From Actinokineospora iranica (GTDB taxonomy: Bacteria > Actinomycetota > Actinomycetes > Mycobacteriales > Pseudonocardiaceae): a DNA stretch of 64,000 nt. Location of the stretch: positions 62,001 to 126,000 of the forward strand of contig NZ_FMZZ01000006.1 of the NCBI RefSeq assembly GCF_900101685.1, in the 5' to 3' direction. Numbering within the stretch: the first letter of the stretch is position 1; the number at the start of each line of letters is the position of its first letter. Of the stretch, positions 9,501-17,001 are shown piece after piece. The translations under genes were made by a program, and so were the position numbers. Under the pieces are notes generated by a model. The model was not told where the DNA came from. It saw only the letters and a program-made list of their open reading frames with translations, and did not search any database.

Positions 9501-12500
9501 TCAGCGCGCGGCAATCCGAGTCGCCGGTCCGGGAACAGGCGCCCGACACCGCGGCCGACGTCGCACAACCAGACCGGGCACCCGCCGACGAGCAACCGCC
9601 CACCGACAAGCAGGCTGACGCTCAACCCGACCAGCCGACTCCCCCACCGGACGCCGAGAAGCCCGCGCCCGACGCGGAGGAGCCGTCGTCCCAACGGGAC
9701 CACCTGAGCGAGGACTACTTCTTCGACCCGGACCATCGGGCCACCCCGGAAGACGACGCCGCCCTCATCGCGGGCTTCGCCGACGAGAACCGCTACAACG
9801 AGGTCAGGGCCGTGGCGCTCGCCAAGCGCGACGCCGCGGAGTCGCTGGCAGTCCTGTCCGACCGCGGCGCCGTCGCGTTGCACGGCTACACCGGGCACGA
9901 CCTGTTCGACGCGGCCAACACCGCGCATCGGGTAGGGCCGGACGCGCTCGCCACCGCGACCCCGGAGGACGCGCGAGAGCAGCTCGCGGACTTCACCCGG
10001 GCCAGGCTGCAGGTGCGGGCCATCGTCTCGGCGATCAACGAGCTGCCGCCGAGGGAAGCGGAGATGCTGCGGGGCATCAACGTCGGTGGCAACCCGCTGC
10101 TGGCGAAGCTCATCGCCGACCAGTACGTGCCGGGCCGCACGACGGTCGAGCCGACGATCGTCAGCGCCTCGTTCAAGGAGTCCCCGGACTTCGTGTCCAA
10201 GTTCGGCGAGGACGTCGAGCTGCACATCCAGGCGAAGTCCGTCCGCGACATCCACGAGCTGTCGCAGAACAGCGCCGAGCGGGAAGGCGTCAGCCCGCCG
10301 GGCACCCAGTGGTACACCCACGAGAAGGTGACCGTCGAGGTCGAACGCGGCGGAGTCGTCAAGCAGAAGACGATCATCAGGGTCGAAGAGGTCCTGCCGG
10401 GCGATCCCCGGTATCTGGACAAGGACGCGGCGGAGCGGGAGATCGCCGATCGGCGGGCCGCCAACAACGCCAACAAGAACATCTTCGACAAGTACAACAA
10501 GAAGATCGGCGACGTACTAGGCACCGGGGCGTCCGACCGGCCGGTCGAGGCGCAGAAGCAGGAGGATATCGGCGACGCCCTCGGCACGGGCGCGGACCAG
10601 ACGGCGCCCGCGCCGCACGATCCGAGCCACATCAACAACCGGCTCGACGGCTCCGCCCCCGGGTACGCGGGCGCGGATCTCACCGCGGAACGGCTCACGC
10701 TCGACGACGGCCAGGTCGGCGACCACGACTGGTCGCCGCTGTCACATGCCACGAACCCGCCGAGCGAAGCCGCGATCCACGCCGAGACGGCCAACGACAA
10801 CCAGGCGGCCAAGTACGTCGCGGAACGGCACCCGCACCTGGCTGGGGTCAACCCGCGCTTCCACGACGCCGACGCCTTCGACCAGGGTTACCAGACCAAC
10901 TGCACGCGCGGTGTCGTGGCGAGCGCGCTGCGGCAACTGGGCATCGACACCGAGGCCGGACCGCTGCGGCCGCACGAGATGATGTCGGCGGGCACCCTCG
11001 ACCACGTCCGCGACCGACTGGGCGGCGACTGGCAGGCCCACGCGGGCTACGACGACGTCATCCGCGCGATGCGGGAGCAGCCCGTCGGCTCACGCGCGGT
11101 GATCGCGGTGAAGTACCTCGGCCCGGACGGCGCCGAGTACGGCCACGTGGCAGAGGTCGCGCACACCCGGGAGGGCGTGGCGTTCATCGATCCGCAGAAC
11201 AACTCCCTGATGCGACTGCCGCACCCGCCCACCAAGCTGGACCTGCTCCCCTACGACCCCGCCACGGTCGCCGAACGCCACGCCGCGAACACCCACACCG
11301 ACACGGCCTCGGCCCAGTCCGACCAGGGTGGTTATGGCGCCGCGGACCCGCCCCCGCGCGACCAGGACCCCGCGGGCGAGCGCCCGCTCCCGACCCGCGC
11401 GGAGATCGACAGGTACCTGCGACACCCCCGCCCGCAGGAGGCCATGCGCGTCGCCGACGCCATCAGCCACCGCGACCCCGACTCCCGAATCAAGGTCGAC
11501 GGCGAGAAGGTCCACATCGGCGAGGCCATCGCCGCGCTGCTGCCGCGTCATCCCGCCCTGGCCCGAATGCTGCGCGACGTGCCGTTCCTGGAGAACTCGC
11601 TGCTGGCCCGGCCGCAGACCCTGGCCAACCTGCTGACCCACCCCCAGGCGATCGACGTCCTCGAAGACTGCGTGCGCGAGGTCCAAGACCACCCGCAGGG
11701 CCCAGCCGACCTCGCGGAGACCTACGAGGCCGACCCCAAGCCCCCACCTGCGGCACTGCCCCCGGAGCAGGCGGAGACCTCTGCCCTGGCGCGTGCCATC
11801 GCGGGCGCTATCTTGGATGAATACCGTGACCAACCGGACTTCGATGAAGCCCGCAAGGACGACCTGAAATACCGCCGCGAGTACATGGACCGCCTCTACG
11901 ACAACTGGTCCGGCAAACAGCGGCAGTTGCACGAACTGGCCGAACGGGTCGCGGCGGCAACGGGCGGCCACGCTGAGTCCCGGAAAACCGAGAAGAGCCG
12001 CGTTCGCGCGAACGACAAGGTGGACGGATACAACGGCGTGGCAAGCAGATTGACCGACCTGGTCGGGTCAAAGATCCAATATGACACGATCGATGACGCC
12101 TACCGTGGCCTTTCCGTGCTGCTCACCGAGACCCAAAAACCAGAGTCCAAGATCGAGATCGTCGAGTTCTCCGACAGATTCACAACCCCCCAGAAGAGCG
12201 GGTACCGCGACCTGCAGATGAGCGTCCGGATGGAACTGCCCGGCGGTGGGCACCATGTCGCCGAGCTACGCCTGCACCTCAAGTCCATCGATGATGTGGC
12301 CGACTACGAACACGCCCTGTTCGAGGTACGCAGAGACCTTCAGGCAGTGGCCAACGAAGATCTCAACAGGCCACTGAGCCCCGATGGGAAGAACCGGGCG
12401 TTGACCCCGGAAGAACGAGCGCTGCATGCGTCTATCCTCAATGAGGAAAAAAATCGATTCGCGGCAGCCTTCACGCTGGGTGGCGGCATCGTACGCGGCG

Positions 12501-12532
12501 ACGCCCAGCCGAACGACAGGAGCGGGCAATGA
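6596..12532 (+). CDS. Giant polymorphic toxin: WXG-like head, Pro/Gly stalk, ADP-ribosyltransferase-like, papain-like and RelA/SpoT-like modules
   Basis: The protein has 1978 residues. Residues 1-110 form a WXG100_2-like helical hairpin (VWTGASADAFEQMWKKF). Residues 110-310 hold hydrophobic and glycine-rich segments typical of CpnT-like N-termini. About 310-1035 is a Pro/Gly/Ser stalk with internal repeats. About 1090-1250 looks like an ADP-ribosyltransferase: Arg in MLRGINVGG (~1159), a strand SASF (~1190), and an ExE turn EREGVSPPGTQW (~1229). About 1410-1545 is a papain-like fold with Cys1436 (TNCTRG), His1517 (YGHVAEV) and Asp1532 (FIDPQNN). About 1770-1925 resembles a RelA/SpoT synthetase: SRKTEKSR, RLTDLVGSKI, SGYRDLQ, AELRLHL and YEHALFEV. 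The start is GTG at 6596; the stop overlaps the first immunity gene. The module calls are fold-level reads by eye, strongest for the papain-like and RelA/SpoT-like parts. Confidence 0.85.
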   Translation: MGMEMPDEVKWLLPIVVGESWPEGDEDKLRALRDAWHQAAQAIPQVTATAEQGASDVIDVWTGASADAFEQMWKKFAEGDEAYLNSLVKACQALGDSCDATALDVEYTKYMIIASLVMLAISIASMLAAAPFTFGGSAAGIVPAQVATRITVQMLFRQLLQKLMQQGLKQVAKQVLKRVLREVASNVVSGIALDAGIQAVQMASGDRKSWDWEKTKDAGIGGAVEGVVGAAANAVPKGATRGLSDTVGGQVVDGAVRGATRGAVEGMATTVGEAAVTGKLDELSAGDVLMGASGGAVDRGVGGAKDTMDGFTAPDTGGPRPGPEPLARPDSAAPGNSAIRSTLDPGAAGDSDAAPSIPDSPSAGAGSAPAAGRVDAPQASVLSSAPTADRVDGGAPGNSGQSAGGPPAQQAAAGLGGPGSDSGSPAGSPGGSPGGSPGGSPGGSAPGSPGGSSAGGPPPSTPSGSPASGPPNSPGSPAGGPQAGSPSNTPGAAPTGSPANSAGGSPAGGPPASSPVSSPGAAPTGGSAGVGSSPTQSGGTPSHSGNPPSSVGGGSGPASPSPAGGYGQAPSGGSSAAPSHGSPSSGGPVPAASGGYGMAPPPPTNAGGPGHQAFDAGRQPGPRGDAVNAAGFVGNGHFGPRPDAPPRPDGPPLPPQQHGNGYPPAGPHGGLPGRPGPYGPQPPRSDQGAHHAPPPRSDQGPHRTPPRFDQGAYPAPPQGQRGAPPRGPHGAPPPRPQGGPPHPTQPSGPPPPAYRPNPQGQGQQPQRGPLPPPVPSRSPLPPMPPPRGGRPPMPPLGHAPGGHAPGGAPPRGPVPPPNSPRRDPRAMPPQGYHPRPDQRPMPSDGSRPQGPPPQRPRVPPPGQAPARPHPPGGSHPQAPMSAPPGRPTEPAGPTPAEALTPRSPAPQGPTPPDTNRTPTRPQEPPVRPHDPSQAQTGPRPDDLAQVPAPRQDSPTQPPVSPAPDANNPVSARQSESPVREQAPDTAADVAQPDRAPADEQPPTDKQADAQPDQPTPPPDAEKPAPDAEEPSSQRDHLSEDYFFDPDHRATPEDDAALIAGFADENRYNEVRAVALAKRDAAESLAVLSDRGAVALHGYTGHDLFDAANTAHRVGPDALATATPEDAREQLADFTRARLQVRAIVSAINELPPREAEMLRGINVGGNPLLAKLIADQYVPGRTTVEPTIVSASFKESPDFVSKFGEDVELHIQAKSVRDIHELSQNSAEREGVSPPGTQWYTHEKVTVEVERGGVVKQKTIIRVEEVLPGDPRYLDKDAAEREIADRRAANNANKNIFDKYNKKIGDVLGTGASDRPVEAQKQEDIGDALGTGADQTAPAPHDPSHINNRLDGSAPGYAGADLTAERLTLDDGQVGDHDWSPLSHATNPPSEAAIHAETANDNQAAKYVAERHPHLAGVNPRFHDADAFDQGYQTNCTRGVVASALRQLGIDTEAGPLRPHEMMSAGTLDHVRDRLGGDWQAHAGYDDVIRAMREQPVGSRAVIAVKYLGPDGAEYGHVAEVAHTREGVAFIDPQNNSLMRLPHPPTKLDLLPYDPATVAERHAANTHTDTASAQSDQGGYGAADPPPRDQDPAGERPLPTRAEIDRYLRHPRPQEAMRVADAISHRDPDSRIKVDGEKVHIGEAIAALLPRHPALARMLRDVPFLENSLLARPQTLANLLTHPQAIDVLEDCVREVQDHPQGPADLAETYEADPKPPPAALPPEQAETSALARAIAGAILDEYRDQPDFDEARKDDLKYRREYMDRLYDNWSGKQRQLHELAERVAAATGGHAESRKTEKSRVRANDKVDGYNGVASRLTDLVGSKIQYDTIDDAYRGLSVLLTETQKPESKIEIVEFSDRFTTPQKSGYRDLQMSVRMELPGGGHHVAELRLHLKSIDDVADYEHALFEVRRDLQAVANEDLNRPLSPDGKNRALTPEERALHASILNEEKNRFAAAFTLGGGIVRGDAQPNDRSGQ
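7877..7924 (+). repeat. Four perfect 12-bp tandem repeats in the toxin stalk
   Basis: The unit tcgccaggaggt occurs four times head to tail, in frame, adding SPGG units to the stalk. It is part of a longer Gly/Pro/Ser-rich stretch. Slippage here would change stalk length by four residues per unit without breaking the frame. Confidence 0.95.
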
Positions 12533-12978
12533 CAACACGGGCAGCGGAATACTATATGTACTTCGGCCGCACATTCAAACTCGATACCACCCCCGACGGC
12601 CAGTGGGTCGGCTACCTGCTCAATTGGGACACCGGCGAGTTCGAGATCGACAACGACCCGATCATGCCCATCTCCGGCGCCACCTCCAGCAGCGACATCT
12701 GGGCCCTCGACAAAGAGGATTTCATCTGGCGCACAGAAGAAATCCGGGCCTACCGTCTTCGCGGTGACGGCCCCATCTTCGCCCTCTACGACACCATCCG
12801 CGCGATGTTCGCCCAGCGCGAGAGCGAGGGACGCAAACTTTTCACCGACGAGGAACTGGCGCTGATCAAATCCATTCGCCGCCGGACATTCGCGATGTGG
12901 GAAGCGGAAACCGCACGCCGAGCCGCAGGCGAACCACCGACCTTCAGCGTCAGACATAGGTGGGACGTCGAGCAATGA
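12529..12978 (+). CDS. Probable immunity protein 1 (paralogue of the next gene)
   Basis: This 149-residue soluble acidic protein belongs to a family I do not recognise. The ATG overlaps the toxin stop (ATGA), the usual place and coupling for the immunity gene of a polymorphic toxin. The core FGRTFKLDT.PDGQW and GEFEIDNDPIM, and the C-terminal DEELALIKSIRRRTFAMWEAE, are shared almost unchanged with the next gene, while the N-terminus and the segment SSSDIWALDKEDFIWRTEE differ. It has no signal peptide or membrane helix, so it should act in the cytoplasm. By position its target would be the RelA/SpoT-like C-terminal module. Base composition is visibly less GC-rich than the flanking housekeeping genes. 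Confidence 0.75.
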   Translation: MTTRAAEYYMYFGRTFKLDTTPDGQWVGYLLNWDTGEFEIDNDPIMPISGATSSSDIWALDKEDFIWRTEEIRAYRLRGDGPIFALYDTIRAMFAQRESEGRKLFTDEELALIKSIRRRTFAMWEAETARRAAGEPPTFSVRHRWDVEQ

Positions 12979-12991
12979 AAGGGGCGACCAC

Positions 12992-13423
12992 ATGACCGCA
13001 AAAACACCCGACTACTTCCTGCACTTCGGCCGCACATTCAAGCTCGACACCGCCCCCGACGGCCAGTGGATCGGGTACTTGCTCAACTGGAGCACCGGCG
13101 AATTCGAGATCGACAACGACCCGATCATGGCGGTGTTGAGCGCGACCTCCACAAGCGACATCTCGCGCCTCGACAAAGACGAGTTCGTGCAGGAAACAGA
13201 AGGAATCCGGGCCTACCACCTCCGTGGCGACGGCCCGATCTTCGCCCTCTACGACACGATCCACACGCTGTTCGCACAAGCGGAAGCGGAAAACCGCAAG
13301 ATCACCGACGAGGAACTCGCGCTGATCAAATCCATTCGCCGTCGGACTTTCGCGATGTGGGAAGCGGAAGCCGCGCGGCGGGCCGCGGGTGAGCAGCCGT
13401 CGCTCAGTGTCACACGCAGGTGA
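12992..13423 (+). CDS. Probable immunity protein 2 (tandem paralogue)
   Basis: This 143-residue protein aligns along its whole length with the preceding gene. Roughly three residues in four look identical by eye, and only one residue of gap is needed within the core. Differences cluster in the first eight residues and in STSDISRLDKDEFVQETEG. The start is ATG at 12992 with the ribosome site gaaagggg 6-13 bp upstream. The pair arose by tandem duplication. Two diverging copies suggest protection against variant toxin tips, or dosage. The function is inferred only from the position after the toxin. Confidence 0.75.
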   Translation: MTAKTPDYFLHFGRTFKLDTAPDGQWIGYLLNWSTGEFEIDNDPIMAVLSATSTSDISRLDKDEFVQETEGIRAYHLRGDGPIFALYDTIHTLFAQAEAENRKITDEELALIKSIRRRTFAMWEAEAARRAAGEQPSLSVTRR

Positions 13424-13451
13424 GTGAGTCAAGGGGAAAGGGCTGAGTCAG

Positions 13452-15596
13452 GTGGAAGCGACGGCCGCGGTGGCCAAGGTCGAGGAGTGGCTACGCGCCG
13501 TCCACGGGCCTCAGATGGCGGGGCTGCGGGTGGAGCACGAGAAGGTGCGGCTCGTTCCCGAGGGGTGGTCGGTGCCCTACAACTCGGTGGCCTACCTCGA
13601 TGGGGGGGACGCCGGGAAGGAGATCTTTCCGCCACCTCGGCTCATCGTTCGGGAGCCCGACGGGGAGTTGCGGGAGCCTAGTCCGCAGCCCGGTGGGGTG
13701 AGCGTTCCGGCGCGGATGCCGGGGCAGGAGTACTGGGCTGAGATCATCGACCCGGAGGTCGCGTTGTCCGGGCTGGGGTATCTCGGGGTGCCCGCGAGGG
13801 CGATCGGCGGCTGGCGGAAGGTGCTTCCTGACGGCACGTCGACCGGGGTGGAACGGGAAAACCCGGGGTACCGGCCCGGGCCCAGGCGCATGGGAATCGA
13901 GTGGCTGGAGAACCCGGTCGACTGGATGATGGCGTTTCGCGCCGTCGGCTGGTTCGACGACGAGAAGCTCGCCATCGCGCTCACGCAGGCGGTGGTCTTC
14001 ACCTCCGGAGGGCACACGACTTTCTGCCCCGTCTACTCGTCCACGCGGCGGCTGCCCGCGGACACGACCACGTGGCGGCGGGTCGACGTCGCGACACTCG
14101 TCGGCGAGCTTCCCGACGACATGGGGGTGCTCTTCTACGGCGGCGAGGGTCCCCTGGAGTTGCGCGCGGGCGACATCGCCGCGGCGCTGGCGCGGTTTCC
14201 CCGGGTCCAGCCGCCGGTCGACATGGAAGGGTCGAGGTTCGAGTTCAGCGCGGAAGTGGAGCGGTTGACCGAGGAGACCGCGGCCCGGCTGGGGCTGGCG
14301 AAGCCCGCGCGGTCGCCCGAACACGAGGCCCGGTACGCGCGAATCAACGACGTCGAACTGACCGACGACGAGATCCGCAAGACCGTCCTCGCGAAGTCGT
14401 GGCGGCAGTTGGTCTATGAGACGAAGGAGCCGAGGTGGCCGGACGACCTGGCCGCCAACGGCCTCACCTGGACCTACGACGACAACGGCAAGCCCATCCC
14501 CACCAAGGACACGTTCGGCAAGTACTGCGCCGACGCGCCGAAAGGGTTCCGGTTCAACTGGCGGCGGGTGTCCGGCGCGTTCGTCGGGTTCGCCCTGGGC
14601 GAGGCGCTGGGCGCGGCGGTGGACAGGCTCAGCCTGGATGAGATCCACGCGCGACACGGCGTCCCCGGCGTGCTGGGCCTACAGCCCGCGTACGAGCGGC
14701 CGGGCCAGATCGGTCCGCTGACTCAGCGGCTGCTTTTCCTCACCGAAGGCGTCATCCGCAGCCCGCACCGCGACGTCGACGCCGCCGACCACGCGGTGTT
14801 CGCCGACGCGGCGGCCGGCGGGCTGCTGCGCTGGCTGCACACCCAGGGCGACTGGGTGCCCATCGAGGTCGACGGGTGGCTGGTGAAGGTCGCCGACCTC
14901 TACGCCGACCGGCTGCCCGACCCCGACGAACTCGCCGCGATCCGCGCTCTTGCCGACGGAAACCGGGGAACCGGCTCCGGGTCGGGCGCGCTGCTGGCCG
15001 CTCTGCCCGCGGCGCTCACGGTGGGCGGCCCCGGCACCGGGCTCGACCAGGGCGTCCCGATCGCGGCGCGGCTGCTCGCCGGGCTGACCCACGCGGCGGG
15101 GATCGACATCGCCGCGACCGAGTACCTGGCCAGGCTCTTCGAGCAAGTCCTGGCCGTGAACATCGGCAGTATGCCGGTGTGGATCTCCGGGCGAAAGGTG
15201 CAGGTGCCCGAGGTGACCCCCGCGGCCACGGCGGCGCTGCCCGACTTCAAGAAGTTCGGTCTCCCGGACGTGCGCACCCCGGAGAACCTGGGCGCAGGCC
15301 GGGACTCGCTCACCGCGCTCGGACAGGCGCTCGCGGCGATCTCCGGGTTCGAGCACCGACCTGAGGTGGCGCTGCTGCGCGCGGTCAACCACTCCGGCCG
15401 CAGCGCGCTCACCGGGGCGCTGGCGGGCGCGCTGCTCGGGGCGCGCACCGGCATCCCCGGCCTGCCTCGCGCCTGGGTGGACCAGTTGGACCTGCGTCAC
15501 CTGGTGGAGACCCTCGCCACCGACGCCTACCGCCGCTACCACCGCGCCTCGCCGATGGACGCGGGCACCTGGACAACCCGATACCCCCGGACGTGA
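13452..15596 (+). CDS. Imm35/YrhB-like head fused to a degenerate ADP-ribosylglycohydrolase fold; probable immunity protein
   Basis: The protein has 714 residues. Residues 1-75 resemble the Imm35/YrhB immunity fold (AKVEEWLRAVHG, a GWSVPYNSVAYL strand, then RLIVREPDGEL). Residues about 90-280 form a second domain with LAIALTQAVVFTSGG and VGELPDDMGVLFYGG, possibly SseB-like. From about 375 to the end the fold follows ADP-ribosylglycohydrolase (VSGAFVGFALGEALGAAVDRL; VNHSGRSALTGALAGALLGA). However, the metal-binding aspartates are lost: the usual GDA reads GEA, TDDTQM reads GPLTQRL, and GDSDSTG reads GRSALTG. It is probably a non-enzymatic binder. The start is GTG at 13452 after aaggggaaagg. 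The stop overlaps the next gene (GTGA). Confidence 0.75.
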   Translation: MEATAAVAKVEEWLRAVHGPQMAGLRVEHEKVRLVPEGWSVPYNSVAYLDGGDAGKEIFPPPRLIVREPDGELREPSPQPGGVSVPARMPGQEYWAEIIDPEVALSGLGYLGVPARAIGGWRKVLPDGTSTGVERENPGYRPGPRRMGIEWLENPVDWMMAFRAVGWFDDEKLAIALTQAVVFTSGGHTTFCPVYSSTRRLPADTTTWRRVDVATLVGELPDDMGVLFYGGEGPLELRAGDIAAALARFPRVQPPVDMEGSRFEFSAEVERLTEETAARLGLAKPARSPEHEARYARINDVELTDDEIRKTVLAKSWRQLVYETKEPRWPDDLAANGLTWTYDDNGKPIPTKDTFGKYCADAPKGFRFNWRRVSGAFVGFALGEALGAAVDRLSLDEIHARHGVPGVLGLQPAYERPGQIGPLTQRLLFLTEGVIRSPHRDVDAADHAVFADAAAGGLLRWLHTQGDWVPIEVDGWLVKVADLYADRLPDPDELAAIRALADGNRGTGSGSGALLAALPAALTVGGPGTGLDQGVPIAARLLAGLTHAAGIDIAATEYLARLFEQVLAVNIGSMPVWISGRKVQVPEVTPAATAALPDFKKFGLPDVRTPENLGAGRDSLTALGQALAAISGFEHRPEVALLRAVNHSGRSALTGALAGALLGARTGIPGLPRAWVDQLDLRHLVETLATDAYRRYHRASPMDAGTWTTRYPRT

Positions 15597-16936
15597 CAGT
15601 GACCGATCCCAACCTGACCGATCCCAACCTGACCGATCCCAACCTGACCGACGCCGACCTCGCCGTGCTCGCGCGGCTGCTGCGCCTGCAACAGGCCGCC
15701 GACGCGCGGCCGATCCCGCCTGGGCCTGCGAAGACGCTGCGGGTCGAGGTGCACATCGGGGCCGACGCGGCGGGTCGGTGGTTCGTCACCCGGAATCCGG
15801 TGGCGCCCGCTGATCCCGACTCGCTGCGGCCGGTGGTCGCGCGGGTCGACCCGCGGCGATGGCGCGGGTGTGTGCTGGCGGGGGCGGTGGCGGACGCGCT
15901 CGGGGCGCCGATCGAGGGGAAGCCGCTGGACCAGATCCGGGGCCTGGCCGGGCCCGCGGGCATCACCGCCATGATTCCCGCCTACAACGGCGTCGGCCGG
16001 ATCACCGACGACACGCAGATGACGCTGTTCACCCTCGACGCGCTCATCCGCGCCCACGCCCAGCAGCGCCGGGAAGGCCGGAGCGACGTCGGCTACGCGC
16101 TCCAGATGGCGTACCAGCGGTGGCTGCACACCCAGGGTGTCCCGTGGGCGAAGGCGCGCGGCCCCCGGGACACCGCCGAGACCCCGGACGGCTGGCTGAT
16201 CGGCGTTCCCGGCCTGTTCAAGCGCCGCGCGCCGGGCGCCACGTGCTTCTTCACGCTCCAGGAGTACGGCGCGACCGGCCGGGCGGGGACGCTCGCCGCG
16301 CCGGTCAACGACTCCAAGGGCTGCGGCGGTGTCATGCGGGCAGCCCCCGCGGCGCTGTGGTCCGACGATCCGGCGGTGGTGTTCGATGTCGCCGCGATGT
16401 CGGCGGCGGTCACCCACGGGCATCCGAGCGGGTACCTGTCGGCCGGGGCACTGGCGATGCTGGTCCACGGCCTGCTGCGCGGCGTGCCGCTGCGGCCAGC
16501 GCTGGACGCGGTCCGCGCGCACCTGGCCCGCTGGGAGCGGCACGAGGAGACCTCGGCGGCCCTGGACGCGGCCATCGCCCTGGCCGCCAGCGGCCCGCCG
16601 ACCCCGGAGCGCGTCGAAACCCTCGGCACCGGAGCCGTGGGCGAGTCCGCGCTGGCGATCGCGGTCTACGCGGCCCTGGCCGCCGACAACCTCAACGCGG
16701 CCCTGCTGCTCTCGGTGAACCACAGCGGCGACAGCGATTCGACGGGCGCGGTCTGCGGCAACATCGTCGGCGCCCTCTACGGCGAAGACGCCATCGACCA
16801 GGGGTGGCTGTCCCAACTCGAGTTGCGCGACGTCATCGAGCGCCTGGCAAACGACGCCTTGGCCGAGTTCGGCCCGACTCCCCCGAACAATGGCGAATGG
16901 GTGTTCCGCTACCCGGCTGCCAAACCGGCCGTGTGA
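15593..16936 (+). CDS. ADP-ribosylglycohydrolase (DraG/ARH-like) with intact metal motifs; probable immunity enzyme
   Basis: This 447-residue protein has the full ADP-ribosylglycohydrolase signature set. AGAVADALGAPIEG lies near residue 102, ITDDTQMTLFTLDAL near 138, KGCGGVMRAAP near 244, THGHPSGYLSAGALA near 272 and VNHSGDSDSTGAVCGNIVGALYG near 375. The Asp residues that bind the two magnesium ions are all present. These enzymes remove ADP-ribose from arginine or other residues. Following a toxin with an ADP-ribosyltransferase-like module, the likely job is to undo toxin action inside the producer. The first 20 residues are a repeat (NLTDP three times). It is coupled to the upstream degenerate paralogue by GTGA and is the last gene of the array, 65 bp before the convergent cobD stop. 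Confidence 0.85.
   Translation: MTVTDPNLTDPNLTDPNLTDADLAVLARLLRLQQAADARPIPPGPAKTLRVEVHIGADAAGRWFVTRNPVAPADPDSLRPVVARVDPRRWRGCVLAGAVADALGAPIEGKPLDQIRGLAGPAGITAMIPAYNGVGRITDDTQMTLFTLDALIRAHAQQRREGRSDVGYALQMAYQRWLHTQGVPWAKARGPRDTAETPDGWLIGVPGLFKRRAPGATCFFTLQEYGATGRAGTLAAPVNDSKGCGGVMRAAPAALWSDDPAVVFDVAAMSAAVTHGHPSGYLSAGALAMLVHGLLRGVPLRPALDAVRAHLARWERHEETSAALDAAIALAASGPPTPERVETLGTGAVGESALAIAVYAALAADNLNAALLLSVNHSGDSDSTGAVCGNIVGALYGEDAIDQGWLSQLELRDVIERLANDALAEFGPTPPNNGEWVFRYPAAKPAV
15601..15645 (+). repeat. Three perfect 15-bp tandem repeats at the 5' end of the ADP-ribosylglycohydrolase gene
   Basis: The unit gaccgatcccaacct is present in three exact copies, followed by a diverged fourth (15646-15660). 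In frame it gives TDPNL repeats immediately after the start codon. The unit length is a multiple of three, so copy changes keep the frame. Confidence 0.95.
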
Positions 16937-17001
16937 GCCCACAGCTCAGCAGGCCAACGCGCCGCAACAGTTCATCTACGCGTTCGCGGAGCGGAGGGGC
17001 C

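Noticed and set aside
7850-9700. Repeat-rich region that could suggest a CRISPR array or satellite DNA
   Set aside because: The repeats are in frame, lack unique spacers of constant length and encode a Pro/Gly stalk inside one continuous coding sequence.
16937-17001. Terminator between the toxin array and cobD
   Set aside because: Only a weak GAGC...GCTC match is seen; no stem long enough to support a call.
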